Source: an uncultured bacterium (lineage in GTDB: Bacteria > Desulfobacterota > Desulfovibrionia > Desulfovibrionales > Desulfovibrionaceae). Taken from it: a stretch of 17,169 bases of DNA. The position numbers and the translations under genes were made by a program. Where the stretch lies: assembly GCA_905215675.1 (NCBI GenBank), contig CAJMRA010000010.1, positions 1-17,169 on the forward strand, in the 5' to 3' direction. Shown here in pieces: positions 1 through 7,010 of the stretch (position 1 is the first letter of the stretch; every line of letters begins with the position of its first letter). The notes under the pieces are model-generated. The model made no database searches, was not told the DNA's origin, and saw only the letters and a list, made by a program, of their open reading frames with translations.

Positions 1-417
1 GCGGATCAGACGCCTTCCCGTGTCGCCGCCAAGCTCCATGTCGTCGACGAGCATGCCGAGAATGCGGAAGCGCGTCTTGCAGAACGTTCCCGAATCCACG
101 ACATGGATGTCCGAGGCTCCCTGCGCGTGTGCGCGGGCAATGAGGTCGATGGCCATCTGCTGGATGTCCGTGTCGCCGAGACCGGTGCGCGAGGCAAAGC
201 GGGCGTAGTTGGCGTCAAAGTCCCCCGGAGGGACGAAATTCACGCCGGTAACGCCAAGTCTTGCCATGTCCACGGCAAGGCTCACGAGAGCCGGTTCGCC
301 CCGCACGTCCTCGGAAATGAAAAGCTCGTCGTCAACGAGCGCCGTGCGGAAACGCGCGGCGTCCGGCAATCTGTGCAAAAGCGCCGCGCGCGCCTGGAAA
401 GTGTCCATCTCAGGCAT
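1..417 (-). CDS. pilQ: PilQ-type secretion/pilus ATPase, N-terminal part (cut by window edge)
   Basis: Open frame of 139 codons starting with ATG at 417 and running off the left edge without a stop. The translation contains ARAHAQGASDIHV at about residues 94-106 followed by FRILGML, which is the N2-domain signature of GspE/PilB/PilQ ATPases (A..GASDIH....RFR.dG). In R64-type thin pili PilQ is the cytoplasmic hexameric ATPase that drives pilus assembly. The Walker A and B region lies outside the window. An AGGAG motif sits about 7 bases upstream of the ATG, and the start follows the pilP stop by 3 bases, so it is co-transcribed with pilP. The order pilN-pilO-pilP-pilQ is that of the R64 pil operon, which supports the name. 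It could equally be called a type II/IV secretion ATPase; family membership is seen in the sequence, the exact role is inferred from order. Confidence 0.85.
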   Translation of the reverse strand, partial: MPEMDTFQARAALLHRLPDAARFRTALVDDELFISEDVRGEPALVSLAVDMARLGVTGVNFVPPGDFDANYARFASRTGLGDTDIQQMAIDLIARAHAQGASDIHVVDSGTFCKTRFRILGMLVDDMELGGDTGRRLIR

Positions 418-420
418 GAC

Positions 421-1083
421 CTACTCCTGTTCAAAGGGAATGCGGGTCAGCGCGCCGCTTTTGCGCACGCTGACGCCCTTGCGGGACACGACGAGCACGC
501 CGCCGTTGAAGCGCTCCCCGTTTTTAACGGTGACAACCCGCCCGTCGGAGGTGCGGATATCCGCGGAAAGCCTGCCGTCCACGCCCTGCACGGACACCAC
601 GGACGGCCCGGAACGCCGTTTGGGCTTTTCCTTTTCCGCATCGTCCAGGGGCGGCAGTTTGATGGTCGCCTGCGGCGCGGGCTGCGGTTGCGGCACGGGC
701 GTCGCGACGATGGGTTGCTGCGCTTCGGCAAGCCGCCTGCGCAGATCGGCGATTTCCGCTTCCTGCTGAAGCACCCGTTTGACGCCCCGCAGGCGAGACA
801 GATCGCCGAGCGTCGTGTCCGACGCCGCCGGGGCGGGCAATGTCGGCGGCTTCGCCAGGGGGTCCGCCTTTTTTTCCGCGTCGGCCCTGCGCGTTCCGAG
901 CGTCGCCACCCCCGGCGCCGTTCCGGCGGCAGGAACCTTTTTTGTCATGGCCGGGCGCGGACGCGGTGCCGGCGCATCCTTCTGGTTCATGAAGAACCAG
1001 CCCGCGACCCCGGCGACGCAGAGCGCCGAAAAGCCGCCGACAATCAGCGCGGCCTGCTTTTTAGAGAGTTTTTTAGCGTGCAT
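421..1083 (-). CDS. pilP: Type IV pilus biogenesis protein PilP
   Basis: A 220-aa protein with a short cytoplasmic lysine-rich N-terminus, one transmembrane helix at about residues 12-31, an Ala/Pro-rich linker, a coiled-coil-like stretch at about 98-122 and a compact C-terminal beta-rich domain (about 160-220, with SVQGVDGRLSADI and VKNGERFNGG). This is the layout of R64-type PilP, an inner-membrane protein that links the PilO/ATPase platform to the secretin through its periplasmic C-terminal domain. The start at 1083 overlaps the pilO stop by 11 bases, indicating translational coupling. Its length is close to that of other IVB PilP proteins. The assignment rests on topology, the C-terminal domain and position between pilO and pilQ. 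Confidence 0.8.
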   Translation of the reverse strand: MHAKKLSKKQAALIVGGFSALCVAGVAGWFFMNQKDAPAPRPRPAMTKKVPAAGTAPGVATLGTRRADAEKKADPLAKPPTLPAPAASDTTLGDLSRLRGVKRVLQQEAEIADLRRRLAEAQQPIVATPVPQPQPAPQATIKLPPLDDAEKEKPKRRSGPSVVSVQGVDGRLSADIRTSDGRVVTVKNGERFNGGVLVVSRKGVSVRKSGALTRIPFEQE

Positions 1084-2365
1084 GTATCATCCCCTTCACC
1101 GTCCAGCCGTCGCGGAACGTGATGTCCGAAATCGTGAGTCCAGGAATGGCGGAAAGCGTCTCGAAAAATCCCGACGCATCCCCCGTGACGCCCATGAGGA
1201 TGTCCGGCACGTCGGCGATTTCAAAGGCGCCGACCTGCCAGGGAGCGGTGATCGCCACCTTGTCGACGGTCTTTGAGGCCGGTTTCTTAAAGGACAGCTT
1301 GAGCCTTGTGTTCGTTGTCTGCGCAAGCTCGTAGAGCAGCGCCGACGCCTTTTCCACGGAGAGCAAAGCCCTGTGATCCGTCCCCGGCCCGTCGGGACGC
1401 GGCGAAAGTGCGATGTCCCGCGCCTTGCGCGTTGACTGCGCGAGCCGGGCGTTCTTCCTGTCCAGCGCGCCGTTGTCCGGCGGCGCGATGAAGCTGCCCC
1501 CGTCGGCATGCCGCCATTGCAGCCCGACGTTTTTTCCGTTGCAGGACGCCTGCTCCAGCATCCAGCCCTGGGAAGAAAGCGGCACGTCCATCATGGCCGG
1601 AAGGCACTGGCGCGCGGCGTCCGCGGCCAGCGGCGCCTTCTGCCAGGCCATGTCGAAAAATTTCTCCGGGTGCTCCTTCAAATCCTTCTGGCGTTGCAGT
1701 TTCGCTTCACGCGCGATTCTGGCGGCCTCGTAGGCCGCATGCCGCGCGTATCTGTCCCACGCGGCAAGGGAGCCGCCCACAATGGCCGCGAGAACCAGCG
1801 CGGCAATCCCGCGCTGGGCTGTTGTGCGGGAAATCGCCAGATTGAGGTTATGCAGACGGCCCAAATCTCGCAGCCAGACATCCGCCGGACGCAGACGGCA
1901 TCGCTCCGAAAGAAAGCGAGCGCTTTCTTCCGGGGACTCGCAAATCGTACGCTCCTTCAGGCCGGACACCGAGTGCATGAGCCGCAGCATGCTCATGGCC
2001 TCTTCCTCGGAGGCGCAGGCAAGATCGCCGCGCTCCGGGATCACGCCGTCCACGCGGCAGTAGAGCCACCAGATGCGCTTTCCGCCCGCCGTCTTGAGAG
2101 GGAAAAGCCCCAGAAAGGACGGCGGCACGTCAAGGCACGCGCAGAGCGCGCGGGCGTTGCGCCAGCGCTTCCAGTGCCCGTCCGAAGCGCCGTAGCCGTT
2201 TTGAGACAGCCCTTTGCGGCTTCCGGTGCGGGCCTGCACGTCAAAGGACACGTCCCGCTTATGGGCTTCGGAAAGCAGCGCCTTGCGGCCCGGATGACGC
2301 CTGACGGGCGGCGTCCAGACAAGCCCCACGGCAAAGACCGCATGATGCAGATCAACGAGGTTCAT
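1073..2365 (-). CDS. pilO: Type IVB pilus protein PilO2
   Basis: A 430-aa bitopic inner-membrane protein. The N-terminal half (1-180) is cytoplasmic and contains WWLYCRVDGVIPERGD at about 99-114, a pattern of PilO2 proteins that read like an actin-like/PilM-type domain. A single transmembrane helix follows at about 186-203, then a periplasmic half with a helical region and a C-terminal ferredoxin-like part (VGAFEIADVPDILMGVTG; ITFRDGWTVKGMIHAR). In R64 and TCP-type systems PilO2 joins the ATPase to the periplasmic PilP and secretin. The gene starts 3 bases after the pilN stop and overlaps pilP. I am confident of the family from its order and topology; individual binding residues cannot be assigned by eye. 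Confidence 0.8.
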   Translation of the reverse strand: MNLVDLHHAVFAVGLVWTPPVRRHPGRKALLSEAHKRDVSFDVQARTGSRKGLSQNGYGASDGHWKRWRNARALCACLDVPPSFLGLFPLKTAGGKRIWWLYCRVDGVIPERGDLACASEEEAMSMLRLMHSVSGLKERTICESPEESARFLSERCRLRPADVWLRDLGRLHNLNLAISRTTAQRGIAALVLAAIVGGSLAAWDRYARHAAYEAARIAREAKLQRQKDLKEHPEKFFDMAWQKAPLAADAARQCLPAMMDVPLSSQGWMLEQASCNGKNVGLQWRHADGGSFIAPPDNGALDRKNARLAQSTRKARDIALSPRPDGPGTDHRALLSVEKASALLYELAQTTNTRLKLSFKKPASKTVDKVAITAPWQVGAFEIADVPDILMGVTGDASGFFETLSAIPGLTISDITFRDGWTVKGMIHAR

Positions 2366-2368
2366 CGC

Positions 2369-3928
2369 CTAGTCCTCCGTGCCGCCCCCGGCGGCTTCAA
2401 CGGAGATGGTGACGACAAGCAGCGTTTTACTGTAGCCCGCGGAACGCCCCATATTGAAAAGTCCGAGACTCTTCGCGAGGGATTGCGTCTCGTCCTGGAA
2501 TCCGGCCAGCACGAGCGTCTGCCCCATCTGCATCTGCGAGCGCTGGCTGAAGGCCCGCGTGCTGGTCTTGGGGAGCTGTATGCTCAGGTCCTTCGTCGAA
2601 AACTCCGTGAGTTCGTCCAGAGTGGAGAGGTCGAGGTTGTATTGCAGCACGACGCGACGGCGATCCAGAATGTGCGGGATGATTGTCGCCGTGAAGCCTG
2701 TAGTCACTTCGCCCGGCGTCAGTTCCGTGGTCTGTCCGTAATCGGACTGCGACGCGGAAGACCCGGCCAGATAGGCCGTCCGCTGAACGGCCTGAACGGG
2801 CATCGGTTGATTACTCATAACAAGACCGCCCCCGGACGTGACCTGTACGGCGTCGCCCCATTGCTTCAACGCCTTGAGAACCCCGGAGGAATCCTTGAGT
2901 TTGCCGGAAACAATCGTGGCCGATGCCGTATTGGAACTCCCCATGTTGGCGAGGTTTCCTGCGACGATGCTCACATCGTCGTTCATGAACATGGCCTGCA
3001 AATTCAAACCGGCTTCGTTCTCATCCGTCACTTCCAGTGCCCAGACATTGACCGAAACAGCCACCTGCCGTGAAAGACGCTTGTTGGTATCCGAAATGTA
3101 GCGACCAATCTGGCGCACGTTTTCCGCAAAATCCCGAACAGTGAGAGTTCCGGCAGCCTGATTGCCGACCACGGCCCCTTCGCTCGAAAGCAGGGCCTTG
3201 ACGACCTTTTCCGTGTCGCTCCAGACATCGAAGCGATAGTTGACGTTGTTGCTCTGCGCGGTCTGGCTGGACGTGTCCGCCGTGACCACCGTCGCGTTGA
3301 CGCCGCTCCCGCCGATGCCGGAGTTGGAGCTCTGCCGGCTTTTGTTGGTGATCTGGCTGTCGTACTCCACGGAACCCGGCGCGGACAACAGGGTGAACGT
3401 GCGCACCATGAAGCGCGTGAACGTCACCGTGTTGCTTGCGGCGTCGTAGTCCCAGCCGTAGCCGCTGGACACGGCAATATGGTCAAGCAGGCCGCGCAGC
3501 GTGCCTTCGTAGGAAATGTCCACCGTCTGCAAGGGGCCGACGGAAGGGAGCAGAAGCGAAAGCTCCGGGTCTTCCGGCGCCCGCGTCGCGGGCCTGGCGT
3601 CCTTCAGCGGCGCGGGCTCCGCGCCGATACGCACGGAAACCGGCGTAAGTTCCGTCAGGGTGGAGACAATCTGTCCGAGCGTCCCCCGCTGGCGCAGCGT
3701 CACGTTGACGGCGAGCGCCGCTTCCGAACGATCGGATTCCTTCAGCGGCACGACGTGCGCGCCCACGTAGGAATCCGCCGAAACCTCGACCGCCCGCGAG
3801 CGCGCGAGCGCCGAAAAGTCCTTCCCCTTCGCCTCTATGGCCTCTCTGTCCGGCGCGCCGCTGTGCGCGCAGCCGAACGACAGCGCCCCAATCTGCAACG
3901 CGGCGATAATGCGGTGCATGCGTGTCAT
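2369..3928 (-). CDS. pilN: PilN-type IVB pilus secretin (outer-membrane lipoprotein)
   Basis: A 519-aa secretin. The chosen ATG at 3928 forms an ATGA overlap with the upstream stop at 3925; an in-frame start at 4009 would add 27 Arg-rich residues before the signal peptide. The N-terminus is a signal peptide with a weak lipobox (ALSFGC, Cys20). N0/N1-type domains follow (VDISYEGTLRGLLDHIAVSSGYGWDY), then a Ser/Thr/Gly-rich stretch, and the C-terminal secretin beta-barrel domain with TPGEVTTGFTATIIPHI, the gate/lip region and the closing GQTLVLAGFQDE and LLVVTISVEA strands. PilN forms the ring through which the pilus crosses the outer membrane. PilN of R64 and BfpB are lipoproteins of this type. 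The downstream pilO, pilP and pilQ complete the assembly machine. Confidence 0.92.
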   Translation of the reverse strand: MTRMHRIIAALQIGALSFGCAHSGAPDREAIEAKGKDFSALARSRAVEVSADSYVGAHVVPLKESDRSEAALAVNVTLRQRGTLGQIVSTLTELTPVSVRIGAEPAPLKDARPATRAPEDPELSLLLPSVGPLQTVDISYEGTLRGLLDHIAVSSGYGWDYDAASNTVTFTRFMVRTFTLLSAPGSVEYDSQITNKSRQSSNSGIGGSGVNATVVTADTSSQTAQSNNVNYRFDVWSDTEKVVKALLSSEGAVVGNQAAGTLTVRDFAENVRQIGRYISDTNKRLSRQVAVSVNVWALEVTDENEAGLNLQAMFMNDDVSIVAGNLANMGSSNTASATIVSGKLKDSSGVLKALKQWGDAVQVTSGGGLVMSNQPMPVQAVQRTAYLAGSSASQSDYGQTTELTPGEVTTGFTATIIPHILDRRRVVLQYNLDLSTLDELTEFSTKDLSIQLPKTSTRAFSQRSQMQMGQTLVLAGFQDETQSLAKSLGLFNMGRSAGYSKTLLVVTISVEAAGGGTED

Positions 3929-4311
3929 GCGTTTTCCCCTGTTTTCTGTCCGGGCCTCACCTGACGGCAGACGGCGCGCACGCCGGGCCGGCAGGTCTCC
4001 AGAGTGCACGGCCTGCCGTCATGCTTTCCGAAAAGGCAGGCCACGGCCTCCTGATAGTCCTCGTTGCGCCGTTGCCGCGCGTTCTCGTCGTCTTCCGGCG
4101 CCTGTCCGCCGGAAAGCTCCAGCAGCCGGAGCAGGGTCGCGTCCGTCTCCTTGAAAAACCTGATGAGCAGGGGATTGTCCCGCAGAAAGTGCGGTTCCCG
4201 CGAGCGCAGGATGCGGAACAGCCTGCGGCCTTCGGCAACCCTGCGGCCAATCTCGTGCCGGAGCTCTTCCCCCCGCAGTTCTTCAACCAGCGCTTCAGCT
4301 GTGGCAGTCAT
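3925..4311 (-). CDS. Hypothetical helical protein in the PilM position of the pil operon
   Basis: A 128-aa soluble, charged, mostly helical protein with no signal peptide or membrane segment. Residues 1-90 are rich in Glu, Arg and Leu (EELRGEELRHEIGRRVAEG; LRSREPHFLRDNP). The C-terminus has three cysteines (ACLFGKHDGRPC, LETC, VCRQ) that could bind a metal, although spacing is irregular. I do not recognise the family. The ATG at 4311 gives an ATGA overlap with the upstream stop at 4308; an alternative ATG at 4323 would add four residues. It overlaps the secretin start by 4 bases, so it is co-translated with pilN. R64 carries pilM (a membrane protein) between pilL and pilN; this protein sits at an equivalent place but has no membrane segment, so homology is not implied. 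Confidence 0.65.
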   Translation of the reverse strand: MTATAEALVEELRGEELRHEIGRRVAEGRRLFRILRSREPHFLRDNPLLIRFFKETDATLLRLLELSGGQAPEDDENARQRRNEDYQEAVACLFGKHDGRPCTLETCRPGVRAVCRQVRPGQKTGENA

Positions 4312-4748
4312 GGCCGCCCCCATCTTCCTTTTGTCCTGATCCCATGTATGTCGCAGAGAGCGCGTACATGTGCGGGCGAAATACCAAAGTCGTCGGCTAT
4401 TTCCTTTTGCGTCTTTCCCTGGCTTGCCAGCATTGCCAGCGGATACGGGCGAAGGACATACGGACGTTCCCTCTTTTTGCGGGCGCGTTTTCTCGCGGTT
4501 TCCTTCACGCGCTCCACGATCCCGGAAATTCGCAGCCGTTTGTTCCGCGCCCGCTTCCTGGCAGTTTTCGCCACTCGCCTCAAAGACGCCTCAAGCCTTT
4601 CCTGCTTTCTGATGGCCGCTTCCAGCCTTTCCAGAAGATCGCCATTTTCCTCCGGCCCCGACGGAAGCGCGATTTTCCGGCTCCGGCCAGAACAGGAGGT
4701 CTTCGGGGCGTTCTTCCGCTTTCCTTTCCATTTCCGCCTGTCTGGCAA
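4308..4748 (-). CDS. HTH-containing protein, probably the C-terminal part of a frameshifted gene
   Basis: The frame is open for 146 codons but begins with TTG and its first 30 residues are Arg/Lys-rich with no good ribosome binding site. From about residue 31 the sequence looks like real protein: an acidic helix (PEENGDLLERLEAAIRKQER), a very basic helical stretch with ARKRARNKR and ARKRARKKRERP, and a C-terminal helix-turn-helix (MLASQGKTQKEIADDFGIS, then HVRALCDIHGIRTKG) like those of Hin/RNA-polymerase-sigma-type regulators. The likely role is binding DNA, perhaps regulation of the operon. The frame upstream (4833-4591) looks coding until about 4670, where this frame takes over, so the two are best read as one gene of about 175 codons joined by a +1 shift. 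Confidence 0.55.
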   Translation of the reverse strand: MPDRRKWKGKRKNAPKTSCSGRSRKIALPSGPEENGDLLERLEAAIRKQERLEASLRRVAKTARKRARNKRLRISGIVERVKETARKRARKKRERPYVLRPYPLAMLASQGKTQKEIADDFGISPAHVRALCDIHGIRTKGRWGRP

Positions 4749-4833
4749 GCGCCAACAGTCCGAGACCGCCGCCGATTGTCGTGCTTTTCAGAAAGGCCAT
4801 GAAGCCGTCGCCCGTGAAGAAGGACATGTCCAT
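4591..4833 (-). CDS. Small protein with a hydrophobic glycine-rich N-terminus, probable N-terminal part of the HTH gene
   Basis: An 80-aa open frame starting with ATG 3 bases after the stop of the TcpQ-like lipoprotein (a second ATG lies at 4827). Residues 9-30 contain a moderately hydrophobic segment (FMAFLKSTTIGGGLGLLALA), followed by an acidic region (EMERKAEERPEDLLFWPEPE). The last 25 residues (GAGGKWRSSGKAGSG...) look like out-of-frame translation, while the neighbouring frame at the same place becomes Glu/Leu-rich. This suggests that the real product continues in the frame ending at 4308. If it is an intact short gene, it would be a small membrane-associated protein. No family is recognised. 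Confidence 0.5.
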   Translation of the reverse strand: MDMSFFTGDGFMAFLKSTTIGGGLGLLALARQAEMERKAEERPEDLLFWPEPENRASVGAGGKWRSSGKAGSGHQKAGKA

Positions 4834-4836
4834 GAC

Positions 4837-6045
4837 CTAATGCTCCGAAACGACCACGGTCTTGTTGCCTTCGTAGACCGTGACGCGCAGGGCGTGGCCG
4901 TTGGCGGCAAGAGCCGCGAAGAAGTTCCGCACGGCCTCGATGTAGGTTCCGTGGAACATGGCGCGGGACTCCATCATGTAGTCGTTGGGGCTTTCCCAGA
5001 TAAGATGGTATCCGGCCACGGTGGCCCAGCCCTCCATCTGATTGCGCAGCGAAGAGCCCTTCTGAATCTCCCAGGGAAAGCCCGGAGCCGAAATCGGCGG
5101 CAAATCCGCTTCAGGAAGCGTCGTAGCGACGGTCTGCGCCGCCGGAACAACCGGCCCGGCCCCGGCAACGGGCGTCGCCGGAGGCGTCAGCGCGTGCGTC
5201 GTCTGCGCCTTTGTGGGGAGCGACGATGCGACGGCGGGCGCGCTCCTGTCTTCCGTCTTCTCCGCCCGCTGAACTTCCGCGGCCTTCGGCGGCACGGGCA
5301 CGTCAGGCCCGGCAACGATGGTTCCCGCCGGAGGCTCCGAGAGATATACCAGCGTTCCCTTCGGCAGCGTCGCGAGCTTGCCGACGCCGTTCCACTTGCA
5401 GAAATCGTCCACATTGACGCCGGATCGTCTGGCAACGGCGGCAGCCGTCGCCGTTTTGCGCACGGGATAGCGCTTCGCCGTCGGCGTAACGGCGGGCGCG
5501 GGCCTGACTTCCTGTTTCGGAGCTTCCGCTTTCGCGGGAGCCGGCTTAACCGGCGCGGGGCTTTCCGGGAGCGGGCGGCTCTCCAGTTCGCGGGAAGGCG
5601 CGGGCTTCGCAGGCGGTTCGGTGTACGCCGGCGGAGATTCCTCGCCCAGCATGCGGCTTACGGAAAAGACCCTGCCGTCGCTCATGGAGATTTGCGCATA
5701 GCCCACCGCCGGGCCGGAGCCTTCCAGCGCGCCCAGGTGATAGCGCACCCCAAGGGATGATCCGCCGTAGTCCGGCGGCACAATGGCAAATCCCTTGAGC
5801 CGCAACGCCTTTTCAAAGGCTTCCCCGAACGCGCCGTCCGCGCGCGCCAGCGCCAGCGCCGTATGCGCGGGAGCATGCCGCTCCGCAAGCTGTTCCGCCG
5901 AGATTTCCGCAAGCGCCCTGGCATCGGCTGCGTGGGCCGCGCTCAGCCCGTCAAGGGACGCCCCGGAGTTGCGCGTCGCCACGCATCCGGACGCCACGCC
6001 CGCGACAAGGAGCAACGCGCACAGTTTCTTGAGTCGTTTCTTCAT
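4837..6045 (-). CDS. TrbH-LysM-TcpQ three-part periplasmic lipoprotein (PilL-like)
   Basis: A 402-aa predicted lipoprotein. The ATG at 6045 is chosen because it opens a clean signal peptide ending in VASGC (Cys21) and has an AGGAA motif just upstream; an in-frame start at 6120 would add 25 residues that are not signal-like. Residues 35-135 resemble RP4 TrbH (GAFGEAFEKALRLKGFAIV, then a beta-rich tail), a lipoprotein of mating-pair formation. A Pro/Ala-rich linker follows. Residues 192-236 are LysM-like (RYPVRKTATAAAVARRSGVN, FCKWNGVGKL, LPKGTLVYL), a peptidoglycan-binding fold. After a second linker, residues 325-400 match the TcpQ domain (WEIQKGSSLRNQMEGWA to TVYEGNKTVVV) found in TcpQ and PilL, which assist the secretin. 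It follows trbD by 5 bases and precedes the pil genes, so it physically joins the two clusters. Confidence 0.8.
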   Translation of the reverse strand: MKKRLKKLCALLLVAGVASGCVATRNSGASLDGLSAAHAADARALAEISAEQLAERHAPAHTALALARADGAFGEAFEKALRLKGFAIVPPDYGGSSLGVRYHLGALEGSGPAVGYAQISMSDGRVFSVSRMLGEESPPAYTEPPAKPAPSRELESRPLPESPAPVKPAPAKAEAPKQEVRPAPAVTPTAKRYPVRKTATAAAVARRSGVNVDDFCKWNGVGKLATLPKGTLVYLSEPPAGTIVAGPDVPVPPKAAEVQRAEKTEDRSAPAVASSLPTKAQTTHALTPPATPVAGAGPVVPAAQTVATTLPEADLPPISAPGFPWEIQKGSSLRNQMEGWATVAGYHLIWESPNDYMMESRAMFHGTYIEAVRNFFAALAANGHALRVTVYEGNKTVVVSEH

Positions 6046-6050
6046 GATTC

Positions 6051-6338
6051 CTACCTGGCGGCTATGCGGCGCCCGGAACGGGCGCTGTAAAAGACCTGCT
6101 GCCGGACATGGCGCAGCCATACCTTGCTCATCATGGGGTCAGCCCGCGCCATGCGGCGCAGCGCCCAGATGGCGCAAAACCAGAAGACAATCGCCGCGCC
6201 CGCCGAAACCAGGGACATGCCGCCGATGCCGACAAGCAGCGCGGCCAGGGCTGAGCCGAGCGCGAGTTCGCGCTCCGCGCCCATAACCAAATTGGCCCGG
6301 TGCAGCGACGAATGGACAGGGATTCTGCGCAGCTCCAT
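6051..6338 (-). CDS. trbD: TrbD, VirB3-like inner-membrane protein of the mating-pair apparatus
   Basis: A 95-aa protein with the TrbD/VirB3 pattern: a short polar N-terminus with RIPVHSSLHRANLVMGAERE, then two closely spaced hydrophobic segments (about residues 25-62: LALGSALAALLVGIGGMSL and GAAIVFWFCAIWAL) and a basic C-terminus (MARADPMMSKVWLRHVRQQ). VirB3-family proteins sit in the inner membrane beside the VirB4/TrbE ATPase. The ATG at 6338 makes a TGATG overlap with the trbC stop; a GTG at 6341 is also possible. In RP4 trbD is followed by trbE, but here a TrbH/TcpQ-type lipoprotein follows instead, and no VirB4-type ATPase is found in the window. Confidence 0.85.
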   Translation of the reverse strand: MELRRIPVHSSLHRANLVMGAERELALGSALAALLVGIGGMSLVSAGAAIVFWFCAIWALRRMARADPMMSKVWLRHVRQQVFYSARSGRRIAAR

Positions 6339-6673
6339 CACACCAGCGCCCCCGAAAAGGAGAAAACGCTGTTCACAATGCCACCAGCGAAGCAGACGAT
6401 GGAGATTCCCATGATGGCCTGAAGCAGCAGCTTAAAGCCGCCGGAGATATCGTCCCTGTTGTAGAGATACATAATCCCGGCGATGGCGAGAGCCGCTATG
6501 CTGATGAGCTTGCCCGCCGTGCCTGTGACCGTGTTGACGACCTTTTCCAGAGGGCTGGAAAACTCCGAAATCCCCCCGCTGGCAAAAGCGCAATCAGGGT
6601 TGAGCAGCACGGCAAGAGCCGCGAAAAGCAACAGAAAAAGACAGGGGTTAGCGAGCCGGATGTGACGGCGCAT
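6338..6673 (-). CDS. trbC: TrbC, VirB2-like conjugative pilin precursor
   Basis: A 111-aa pre-pilin. The N-terminus is a signal peptide (CLFLLLFAALAVLL) with probable cleavage after the Ala of CAFA-SGG near residue 32. The mature part has two hydrophobic helices (ISIAALAIAGIMYLY and LLLQAIMGISIVCFAGGIV) separated by a short charged loop (NRDDISGG), the standard VirB2/TrbC arrangement for the major pilin subunit of a P-type conjugative pilus. In RP4 TrbC is further processed and cyclised. The start lies 26 bases inside the preceding Com-like gene, so expression may be coupled to translation of that frame. Position between trbB and trbD agrees with the IncP gene order. Confidence 0.87.
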   Translation of the reverse strand: MRRHIRLANPCLFLLLFAALAVLLNPDCAFASGGISEFSSPLEKVVNTVTGTAGKLISIAALAIAGIMYLYNRDDISGGFKLLLQAIMGISIVCFAGGIVNSVFSFSGALV

Positions 6674-7010
6674 AATCTCTCCTTGGCGAGAAAGGCCGTC
6701 GTGCGGCTCGAGGTTGGGGCTCAGAGGCCCTCAGGAAGTGATTGCTTGCCTTGCAGCGACGACAGACGATTTCAATATCGCCGCCTTTCCCAATACTGCC
6801 CTTGAACAACAGGGCCTTTCCGCAGAAGACGCAGTAAACGTTTCTTCGATTGGGGTTGGGGCTCGCATCGGCCCTCAGGAAGTGATTGCTTGCCTTGCAG
6901 CGATGACAGACGATTTCAATATCGCCGTCTTCTCCAATACTGCCCTTGAACAACACCCTTCCACAGGAGAGACAGTAAACGTCTTCTTTAACGCACGGCT
7001 GCGCCATCAT
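6648..7010 (-). CDS. Com-like protein with two tandem zinc fingers
   Basis: A 120-aa protein made of two near-identical zinc-finger units. Unit 1 has CLSCGRVLFKGS then IEIVCHRCKASNHFLRA; unit 2 has CVFCGKALLFKGS then IEIVCRRCKASNHFLRA. The C-x2-C plus C-x2-C pattern with LFK and IEI(V/R)C.RC resembles phage Mu Com, a small zinc-finger protein that activates translation of the mom DNA-modification gene by binding its mRNA. Mu Com has one unit; here the unit is duplicated. The ATG at 7010 has a GGAG motif about 9 bases upstream and lies inside the 3' end of trbB; a second ATG follows at 7007. The C-terminal 20 residues are basic (RAARRPFSPRRDY) and arise after a 2-base difference between the repeats. 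A role as an RNA- or DNA-binding regulator of trb genes is inference. Confidence 0.7.
   Translation of the reverse strand: MMAQPCVKEDVYCLSCGRVLFKGSIGEDGDIEIVCHRCKASNHFLRADASPNPNRRNVYCVFCGKALLFKGSIGKGGDIEIVCRRCKASNHFLRASEPQPRAARRPFSPRRDYAPSHPAR
6726..6955 (-). repeat. Tandem 86-bp direct repeat inside the Com-like gene
   Basis: Bases 6726-6811 and 6870-6955 align over 86 positions with 4 mismatches and a period of 144 bases (48 codons), so the two copies are in the same reading frame. Outside this core, an 11-base match (ggttggggctc) recurs at 6712-6722 and 6854-6864, with an offset of 142 instead of 144, showing a 2-base indel that changes the frame of the protein tail after the second unit. 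The repeat is coding and reflects a recent internal gene duplication. Confidence 0.92.

Noticed and set aside
1508..3073. A 521-codon plus-strand open frame
   Set aside because: It is antisense to pilO and pilN, both well supported; no motif in its translation.
3922..5760. A 612-codon plus-strand open frame
   Set aside because: It lies opposite pilN's 5' end, the small genes and the TcpQ lipoprotein, all with clear motifs and coupling; its translation is Arg/Gly-rich with no domain. It is a GC-driven shadow.
6712..6955. A two-copy direct repeat resembling a CRISPR or iteron start
   Set aside because: The 86-bp copies are coding, in frame, and encode the two zinc fingers; there are no further units or short spacers.
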